A stretch of DNA of 64,000 nt from Dipetalonema caudispina (lineage: Eukaryota; Nematoda; Chromadorea; Rhabditida; Onchocercidae): the NCBI GenBank assembly GCA_013365325.1, contig JABVXV010000141.1, positions 85,352 through 149,351 of the forward strand, written 5' to 3'. The notes under the pieces are model-generated. The model was not told the origin of the DNA, ran no database searches, and was given only the letters and a program-made list of their open reading frames with translations. The position numbers and the translations under genes are program-made. Shown here piece after piece: positions 53,931 through 64,000 of the stretch; the stretch's first letter is position 1; every line of letters begins with the position of its first letter.

Positions 53931-55850
53931 GTATATTTTTCTTGGATAATGTCCAAATTATTCCCTCCTGTGATTCATTTATTGTGTAATATGATTATCC
54001 ATATTGGGCACTCTTTAACAAGTAAAAAATAGCTCTGAAGAGAAATTTGTCCGAGAGAGAGAAAAAAAAAAGCCTAATTTCTGGAACTTCTCAACCTTTA
54101 ACTAATTCGAATTCTCTTTCTCACAAAGTCACAAGCTTTTTTTTTTTTTCATTCTCTGTTTCGGTCGATTGATTATTTGTTCTGTTTTCTTGTATAAAAA
54201 TATAATATAATATTTCAAAGAAAAATTAAATCATAAAAATTTGTTAGACCTAAAGTGCCTAAAGTGATACTTAAAAAAAAAAAAAAGCAATACATTTAAT
54301 AAAAGTTCCATACATTCATGCTAATTTACATAATACGAATTAAAACATAAATAAAGTCTAACATGCCAAGAAGAAATTCCATGCATCCCATCTTTTGATG
54401 AAATACATCATTGTTTGGCCGAGCCACATTATGCAGTTGTCGCATTGAATACCCCCCGCATTTTACCAAACCATTGGCATTGTATAATCTTACTCTTTCC
54501 GAGATATGGGTAATTTATGGGATTGATTTGGTAGAATTAGCGAAGTTTAATTATTTGCATGATGATATCACAAATAATTGAACTGTATTGTAAGGATGAT
54601 ACTATAGAGAAGTTATGAGAGCTAGGAATATTTCGAGATATATTTCTCGAGAGTTATCTGTAAACAGATTGAATATATGGATTAGATTATCAATTACAAC
54701 TCTTCTCTTCTACACTGTTGTTAAATTATTTGGATCAGATTTTTTTTTTTTTCCGAAACTTTTAATTCATCTCAAAAATTTTTACATTTACCTATTGTTG
54801 ATATTAATAATATGAAGATTTTTTTCTTAGTGTAGATTATGAAAGGTTGAAGCATTTATTGATTGTTATTTATATTATACGAGTTTTCCAGTACAAGATT
54901 AAGTACCATTTTTAATGATCATATATACTTGTTTACATTACTGATAACAATTCCTTACTAAGAGGATAGCGATAGATAATGTATGAAATTATTTTCATCT
55001 TTGAAGCACTAAGAGTTTCCTTTTGAAGTTTTACTGGTCTAATTAACTTTGAGGAAATTTAAGCTTTTGCTAATCATTACGAAATTATATGGATCGAATA
55101 CTTAAATAGTTAAATTATTTAGCTAAAATTTGAATTGCATATCGCCTGAATTTGGATGTTTCAACTGAATTTTTTTTTTTTTTTAATGAATCCATAAGAA
55201 ACCTGAATATACATTAGTATAATCCTTATGTACAAATCTTGGAAGTTTAAGACTTACCAAGATAAGAGTAATTTTTAGATTGTTTGAGGCAAATGATTTC
55301 TGATATATCCTGTGGGTAATGTGATCGATATAAATCATCGATTGTTTTAATTTAAATCTCATAAATTGCATTTCTTAGCGTTTAACTGTCACACTGATGG
55401 AATTGTTTATCATACTAAGTATATTTATTTGTTTTCTTGCAAAATAAATAATTTTATTAACAAAAGAATTACAAATTTTTTTTTTTTTTGCTGTATAGGT
55501 TTTCATTTAGGAGATGAGCTTATTTGTTGTTTGAGTAAAACAGTAATAAATTGTCAAAAAACTCCTTCTGTGTAGAAACTTCCCGTCAGTACTTGTATAC
55601 ATGCAGTAACAGCATTTTTTAAATTACTTATTAATCTTCAAAACTTTTCAGTTATGGATTTTACAATTACAGTTTGTAGAATTGATGCTTAAAATTAAAG
55701 ATTATACGATACTTTGATTTCTTTGTTTATCGTATTTACTGCATATAAATGATGCAGGACCAAAGGTTTTTCCATCGATTAGAAAGGAATTAATTCATTT
55801 AGAAGATGTAAAGCCTTCATTATTGCAGGCTTTTTTGGTTAGGGTTCTCA
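53931..55850. other. Spacer between HADHA and HAPSTR1
   Basis: AT-rich 3' flank with possible AATAAA signals at about 54297 and 54349. No CDS supported. Confidence 0.55.
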
Positions 55851-57287
55851 ATGAGTGAAGGTGGTGGTAAACGTTCAGATGATGAAGGTGATGATTTACT
55901 GTGGAACGATTTTGAGAGTTGTGCCCAGTCGGTCACACTTCTGTATCGTAATCCATCATGGAAGGCAATGCAAACAGCTGCTGCATCCACTACCCAACTT
56001 TACAAAAGTGGTATCGAACATAAGAAAAAAGCATATGACCGAGGTAGTTTATTATTTCCTCTTAGAATTTAGTATCAAGATATGAAAGTTTTAGTATATT
56101 GTGATTGTAACACATCTACAAGTTAGATATGGTAAGTGTAGTCTACTAGGAAGAACTGGTTGTCAACTGCTTAATGCATCTTCTGGTTTGTTTTATAGAT
56201 GCATTTTTGGTTATAATATTTTTGGTCGTAAAATTTCTAAGTGCAGATTTTAAACAGAAGGAAAAAATTGATGTCCCATCGGATATAAGTTGTTTGAAAG
56301 TATGTACTCCGGTTTTTGAAATTCTTTTTCAATTAATCAGTAGCATTGAGTGTTGCATGAGAATATTACAGCTTAAAGTGCTGCAAATTATATCAACATA
56401 TTCCACTGTCTGTTTAGAGCAGTAAAGGTGATGGGGAGAAGCAGCATACTTAATTGTTGGACCATGCAGAAAATACAAACTCATACAAATTAATTTTATC
56501 ATTATCGACTGCCTGTTAAACGAAAAATCACAACTCTTATATGCCAAGGACCACGGTGTTTGAGATTCAGTTACAGTATTATAATACAGTGGAATGAGAT
56601 AAATTGGTAGGACTAATTTCCGTTATTTTAAACAGAATGATATAAGTGGTTCAAGACGTGTATTTTCAGGTTATGTAGCGGGTCGGCAAACTCTTGCACG
56701 TGAAATTTATGCCTTGCGTCGTTGTAATGGAGTTTCTGTTGATGACGTCTGGAAATTATTATCAAAAATTGTTTGTGCTGCTGAATACGGGTATTCTTCT
56801 CGGAGTCCAACTCCAGAACAAACTGATAGCCCAGCAGTTTCATTCTTTCAACAGGTCGGCAATTTTTTCTTATTTCGTAGTGTTTGACGTGCAGTCATAA
56901 TTTTCAAAATACTCGTTTTTATTTTCTTTATCAAAAAGAATGAAAAGAAATTCTTTTGTTGTATAGCATATTTGTACTTTTTTTACAGGATGGGTTAAGG
57001 TGTACGGTTACATTATGTCCCTAAAGTTATAGTATCTGAAAAAGGCGAAACCTGTAGGATGATGATGAACAATGTATTGTTACAAACTTCACGCTTGCAC
57101 CGGCAAAAAAAGAAGGGAGAATTTTCTCAACTTTGACTAATTTCAGGCGTTATGTATCCCTGCTAATGTCACCTGTCCACAACGTGATACCGAATTGAAC
57201 ACTTTTCTATCGCGTCAAGTTCACCGGCGGCGTAAACGACGTCACTCACCGACGGAGTTTCCTTACAAAAAGATCTTCCGCTCATAA
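55851..57287 (+). CDS. HAPSTR1: HAPSTR1 (C16orf72) homologue
   Basis: HAPSTR1 partners the ubiquitin ligase HUWE1 and tunes stress responses (known for the mammalian protein). Exons 55851-56043, 56670-56854 and 57147-57287 give 172 residues, shorter than human. The conserved core is visible: WKAMQTAAASTTQLYK, then HKKKAYDRGYVAGRQ and VDDVWKLLS, which match the helical region around LYKESVD...RSFDIG in the human protein. The C-terminal DTELNTFLS corresponds to the conserved LNTFIS motif and is followed by a basic tail with RRRKRRHSP, a likely nuclear localisation signal. An acceptor TTATTGCAG sits 23 bases before the ATG. The 626-bp first intron may hide an exon. Assignment rests on remembered motifs and is fairly sure. 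Confidence 0.8.
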
Positions 57288-59077
57288 TAATGCTTTCGTT
57301 GCCTGCAGACTGGTGTTTGTGATCACTTTCTTTTTAAAAATGCTTCCTTTTTCGTCACCTTCATTGTCCATCTTTTTTAATATTTTAGTGGTCGTTTTTT
57401 TTGAGGAATCCTCGTTGAGAGTACGAATTAAAGGAGGAATTACAGAAAGTAAAAGACAAAATGGAAACGAATGTGAGGAATTATGTTTTCTCTGTTTCAG
57501 TTCCGAGACTATAGGGGAGGTCATCAATCCGAATGGGTGGGAGTAAGATTGTGGTAAGAGATTGTATGCTGATCGATGAAGATCTTAATCATATTTCGGC
57601 GTAGTTTGGGTTATTGTGACAGATTTCGTTCGGTGATACTAGGGACTGTATATTGATCGGGTTGTCTGGGAAATATTTTCGGTGTTGTTCAAAGTGATTT
57701 TAGGCTGTTCCTTTAGATAAGGATTGATAGGCGGTGCATTTTCAATTTAAGTTTTTAACAGTACATCTTTTGATTAAATGCCAGAATTTTGTGCTTTGAA
57801 GACAGCTCATTTGAAAATGTAGGAGAGAATGAAAGACTGTTTTTATTTGAGATTTTTATAGGTAGATAATTTTTATTAATATTGCGGGGGAAAAAGGAAA
57901 GGACGGAAATGATTTTTATTTGAACTTGATTGCTGTGCTGAGGACTGGAAGAATGGAGGAAGGAGGAGAATGTTTCAGTTCTTTGTAGGAAAATGTTTTC
58001 AGTGAGGAGAAAGGACAACTTTTTTCGACAATTTCAGTTATAAAATTCCGGTCTTATGAGAGTGCTCTCAGTTAGATTTCCTGTTTTCTGTGGATATTTT
58101 AATTTAGGATTCCGGTTTTTAGCACTTTTTTCTTTTGAACGAAGCTTTTGAACAAAAATCATTAGTGAATTTTGCTCACCGAGAAATAGGAGAGAAAAGG
58201 GACCAGTGAATTGAGCGGTGCAACTAAATATTCTTTTGAAGAATTTTTAGCTTTATAATTTAACATCAAAACTGTGGCTATTAGTAAATTTGTAGAAATA
58301 TAATGACACCTTAGGCTTTGTTTCGATTTTTTTGAACTTTCCACCAGTGATAATGTAGCTGTTGGGTCAGTTTTTCGGGTATATACAGAAAGGTTCAAAA
58401 CACAGTTGTAACTTTTTCCTTTAGATTAAAAGATGAAGGGTAGTATTGTGAATTAGTTAGATCTATTAAGTGTGTACACTTTTTTCTGTCAGAACGCCAG
58501 TGTGATTTGAATATTTTTGTGTTATCAAAGTGTAAACGATTTCAATAAAACATCCAACTGAAGTATCTGTGCATTATTGATTCCTTAACTAGTTGTTTCT
58601 GCTGTACAGCTCAAGTGATTCTTTTTGAATAATTTTTAAATCTTGTTGGTAGATTTGATTGAAATTTTAAAATCTCAGGTGTAGAAGCTGCTGGAATAGT
58701 TTCTCGGTCCGGAATGGATAGGAATAGTTAGTAGAAAAGGAAGTATATTCAGATCTTTTCTAGTTCTGTCGATAAATTTTTTTGTTTTTCGGCAGCAGCA
58801 CTGTGCAGAAGGTGATTTATATCGAGACGTTAAAAGTTTGGTCCCATCATTTACATACGATTTACAAAAGTAGTGATACTGATTTGCGTTTGAGATAGTA
58901 ATATTAGGATTGGGGCTTTGATATTTTATTGTAAAGTTTTAGGGGACAAACACTATCCGACTTCAGTCAAGTAAATTACTTGCTCTTGGTAATCTATCCA
59001 TAAATTTACATGTTTTTTTTTATCTTTTCAGGTTTGCTTAAAAGTCGTTTTGTACATGACTACAGTTGTTGTCCGTC
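57288..59077. other. HAPSTR1 3' flank and NSA2 upstream region
   Basis: Unusually long stretch without an ORF I support, moderately G/T-rich. If the AATAAA at 58544 is used, much of it is a 1.25-kb 3' UTR. Confidence 0.5.
58544..58549 (+). terminator. Possible poly(A) signal of HAPSTR1
   Basis: AATAAA about 1.25 kb after the stop codon, followed by GT-rich sequence. Closer signals were not obvious. Confidence 0.3.
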
Positions 59078-61396
59078 ATGGTAAGTCGTTTTGAGTTCTG
59101 GGATTTTATTTGCTTGTTTATTGCGATAGGCACAACAGCTATAAAATGCTAAGTCTGAAATATATATATATATATATATATTTTTTTTTTGAGAATTTCT
59201 GTTCGTTTATGTTATTACTAGAGTAAGAGTGTGCATTCCTTAAAGCATTTATTAAATGACAGTTTTCCTCTTTACACACCATTGAACTGAATTATTATGT
59301 CAATTCCTTTGCAGCCACAAAACGAGCATATTGAACTTCATCGTAAACGTCATGGGCGTCGATTGGATTATGAGGAAAGATTGTGAGAAATTTGTATATA
59401 TTATTGCTTACTTATGGTTTATTGTATTTCTAGTTTAGTTATGGATACTTCCGCATCTTCCCCTAATTGCCCATCATGTTTACTCGGATCATTCAAAGCA
59501 CTAAAGGACTACATCCTTATATTCAGCGCAGTTATATTTCTTCACGTTATTTGACGTAGACGTCATTTTGCGCATGTAAAAATATAGAAGCATTGATAGC
59601 CGTATAGAATTGTTGTCCTTATTATGAAAATATGGTATAAATTGAAAATTTCTTGGAACTTTTGGGTAACTGCTTGAATTACTAAAAAAAAAATATTTTT
59701 CGTTGCTCTGATATAACTACATTTCGTATTTTTTGTACACATTACAGGAGAAAACGTAATGCCCGAGCTGGACATGAACGTTCTCAGTATGCGAAGAAAA
59801 TCCGTGGTCGCAAGGCTAAATTGTATCACAAAAAACGGTATGCTGAGAAGGTTTGTTTTGCATCATTTTCAAGCTTTGAACTTAAAGTCAAAAACTACTG
59901 AAAAAATCCGATTTTAAAATTTCAGATTCAGATTTCTGCATGCGAATCAATCATCTGTTTTAGGTAGAGATGCGACGGTTACTGCGACAGCATGAAGAGA
60001 AACAGCAAACTGGAACAAGTGAAGAGCCTGATAGAGGTGTAGTACCGGCATATCTGCTAGATAGGCAACAGCAAACGACCGGTAAGGTGCTCTCATCAAT
60101 GATCAAACAGAAACGGAAAGAAAAAGCGGTGAGTGAATATTTCCATTGAATGTATTTTGCATTTCAGTTATTTAACCATGATTTCAAAGATAACAGTCGC
60201 AAAGTTGCAGAAGTTTCCAGAGATGTTGCTTTAGTAATCTTTCATCATCTATTGATCCAGGCAGAAACATATGTATATTTCTGTTATTGCATAATTCTGA
60301 AAGCCTCTTAGCCAATCAACTGAAGCTTTACTGTTTCAAAGCGCAGCGAAAAGAAAATTTTTACCTGAGAAACTGATTGTTTTCCAGGGTAAATACCAAG
60401 TACCTATTCCAACAGTCAAGGCAGTGAGTGATGCTGAGGCCTTCAAAGTAGTGAAAACAGGTAAAACTCGTCGGAAAGGATGGAAACGTATGGTTACAAA
60501 AGTTACATTTGTTGGTGAATCATTCACGAGAAAGCCGGCAAAATTTGAACGATTCATTCGACCGATGGGTTTGCGATTTAAAAAGGTAAACTTTTCTTAC
60601 CGTGCAGAATTTGAATAAAAATTCTGTCTCCTTCTCCGGAGTTTTCTTTTGAACTAATTTTCTGCTATGCAAAAAAATTTTTCATTGGAGGGTTAAGAAA
60701 AACGCCAGGGAAGGAAAAATTACTATATGATGCCAGTATTTTCCTTTCTTTTTCCTGATCCTTTCCCAAACTGATTTTTGAGCAAGAATGTTGTTCATCA
60801 CTACTTAAATGTAAATAGAATTTTTTGCAGGCTCATGTAACACACCCTGAGTTGCAAACGACGTTTCAGTTACCTATTGTTGGAGTAAAGAAAAATCCAT
60901 CTTCCTCACTTTATACATCATTGGGAGTTATCACAAAGGGAACAATTATTGAAGTAAGAATTAATACTTTTCCAGTCGATTGGATTTTTTTAAATACTTA
61001 TTGAAATACAATATTTTTTTAAATCTTTTTTCTCCTTTCTTTTGCACTTGCCATCTGCTAAGCTGGCACTTGTTTAATTGTTAAAATAGTCGTATTTTCA
61101 AGCCGTAAGATCGAAATTAACTTTTGAATAACGATTTATTCTGAGAGCACTTTACAAATCATCTTGAAAATGATCTTTCGTAATATTAGAGTATTTGCTT
61201 AATTATTTTATATGCAATATTTTTCCGAATATTTTTGTGAAAAGCTGTTCAATTGCCTTTAAATGATGAATTCCAGGTGAATATATCTGAACTTGGTATG
61301 GTTACTCAAGGTGGGAAAGTAGTGTGGGCAAAATATGCTCAAGTAACAAATCATCCTGAAAATGATGGCTGTATTAATGCTGTGTTGTTGTTGTGA
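59078..61396 (+). CDS. NSA2: Ribosome biogenesis protein NSA2
   Basis: Pre-60S assembly factor required for 27S pre-rRNA processing in the nucleolus. Seven exons: 59078-59080, 59315-59382, 59748-59850, 59964-60128, 60388-60585, 60831-60953, 61277-61396; 259 residues (human 260). The first coding exon is only the ATG, spliced directly to CCA CAA AAC to give [15 protein letters not shown], the diagnostic N-terminus. Other signatures are [59 protein letters not shown] and AHVTHPEL; the RPS8-like domain ends [15 protein letters not shown]. An acceptor ATCTTTTCAG about 47 bases upstream of the ATG suits trans-splicing. The gene is followed in the same direction by TP53RK. Confidence 0.97.
59161..59181. 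repeat. (TA)n microsatellite in NSA2 intron 1
   Basis: About ten TA units followed by a T run. Confidence 0.95.
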
Positions 61397-62071
61397 TTCT
61401 TATATTATGAAATAAAATTGTCATTTAAACTGAAGATTTTCATTCGTTTGCTTTTGTCGCTTAGAATCCTTGACTATTTATTTTTGGATATTAAAATCAA
61501 CCAGTTCGGATATTAAATTGCAGTGTTCCCAGATTATGTTATCAGATGGCATATTTTGGTCATAATTATATAAAACTTCGGGAATATTCGACGTATATTT
61601 TGTGTGAAACATAACTTATGGTTTATTTGGTACTGCCTTTTTTCTCCTTAATAACTCTCTTTCGGTACAGACAAATATTTTCGGTTGGCTACCGATAACT
61701 AATAATAGTCTGGTAAATGATAATTTCCTTGGTCAGTAATTACAGGTAAAAACTGCATCTTATTAACGGAGGCTTCCTACCAGAATGAATAATATACACA
61801 TATTGTTATCCTAGACTATGGTCCAAGAGGAAAATCTGAATAGAATTTATTTGTGGATGCCTCTTTTTTCAGTGCTTAACGTGGCTTTAGTAATTTTTAA
61901 TTATACTTTAGTTCGAGAAATCAGTTGATAAATTTATAAGCATTATGCACATTTTGAAAATCAGATGACTTCCAAACTTTGCAATTATATGTATATTTTG
62001 ATGATATGATTCTTTAGTTGCTTGAAGAATACATTTCAGAATATCTTCAATTATGTTCCAGGTGGTTTTTG
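61397..62071. other. Spacer between NSA2 and TP53RK
   Basis: 675 bp without a supported CDS. An acceptor TTATGTTCCAG ends about 10 bases before the TP53RK ATG. Confidence 0.55.
61411..61416 (+). terminator. Poly(A) signal of NSA2
   Basis: AATAAA 14 bases after the NSA2 stop codon, implying a very short 3' UTR. Confidence 0.65.
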
Positions 62072-63599
<1,528 letters not shown>

Positions 63600-64000
63600 C
63601 TTCATTGTTATTGAAGAAGAACTTCAAAATGTTTGTTAATATGATAAATGATTTGGCATACTTTCTTAAAATACATTCAAAGCTGTCATGTTGTGTAATT
63701 TAATTAATTTTTTCATTTACTTGACCATTTGTAATTTTAGGAAAATTCAAAACTTTTCGAGTCTATATTGAAGCATGAATTGGCTTACAACTATGTCATT
63801 CCTAATCAAATCAATTTAAATTTACTAATTTGAGATCTGGGACTAGTTCTAAAGATTTTAATCGATTTGGAATGCATGTGAAAGACTTGATTTCAAATTT
63901 GAAAATTTGATCGTCGAGTGAAAAAAACGCCAAGAAAAATTATGAAAAACGGTGAAACATTGAAAGCTTATGAAGAAATCGTCCAGCAAATTCACGTACT
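63600..64000. other. TP53RK 3' flank to window end
   Basis: AT-rich sequence, no CDS supported. Confidence 0.55.

Overview
The window reads as nuclear DNA of a nematode, most likely a parasitic clade III (filarial-type) worm. The evidence is a cuticle collagen with the nematode-specific N-terminal domain, strong AT richness, many introns of about 60-700 bp ending in TTTTCAG-like acceptors, and acceptor-like sites just upstream of several start codons that suit spliced-leader trans-splicing. I saw no bacterial, phage, viral, CRISPR or transposon coding signal. Genus and species cannot be fixed from the sequence alone.

Layout from left to right. The 3' half of the WD-repeat gene EIPR1 (+, 1-1899). 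A cuticle collagen (-, 3654-5783). A small unrecognised one-pass membrane protein gene (+, 7922-8463 or 8580). Ribosomal protein S27 (-, 9633-10172). VPS28 of ESCRT-I (-, 11788-13456). A possible tiny secreted-peptide ORF (+, 13951-14103). Cytochrome c oxidase subunit 4 (+, 14901-16109). VPS35L of Retriever (+, 17051-23698). An unrecognised acidic/coiled-coil protein (+, 24695-27557). The U3 snoRNP protein IMP3 (+, 28467-29609). A secreted VWC plus VWD protein of the BMPER/crossveinless-2 type (-, 30803-35202). The BBSome subunit BBS9 (-, 36027-42537) with an upstream X-box. A 63-residue SMIM15-like membrane protein (-, 44852-45398). Mitochondrial trifunctional enzyme alpha, HADHA (+, 47899-53930). 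HAPSTR1/C16orf72 (+, 55851-57287). The ribosome-biogenesis factor NSA2 (+, 59078-61396). The KEOPS kinase TP53RK/Bud32 (+, 62072-63599).

All exon maps were built by hand from reading-frame continuity, splice-site sequence, and similarity to the named families as I know them. No alignment or transcript data were used. Most junctions keep phase exactly. Three do not use ordinary dinucleotides: a GC donor in the unrecognised gene at 24926, an apparent GA donor in the BMPER-like gene at 31383, and an apparent CG acceptor in HADHA at 50110. These are the points most worth checking.

The genes fall into functional groups but I see no proof of a joint system. Membrane-trafficking complexes: EIPR1 (EARP/GARP), VPS28 (ESCRT-I), VPS35L (Retriever), BBS9 (BBSome). 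Ribosome and tRNA biogenesis: RPS27, IMP3, NSA2, TP53RK. Mitochondrial energy metabolism: COX4, HADHA. Extracellular matrix and signalling: the collagen and the VWC/VWD protein. The window is mainly conserved housekeeping genes in AT-rich spacers full of microsatellites. I did not find a convincing undescribed multi-gene system; the novel-looking items are two unrecognised proteins, a candidate secreted micropeptide, a possible VPS28 cassette exon and the odd splice sites.
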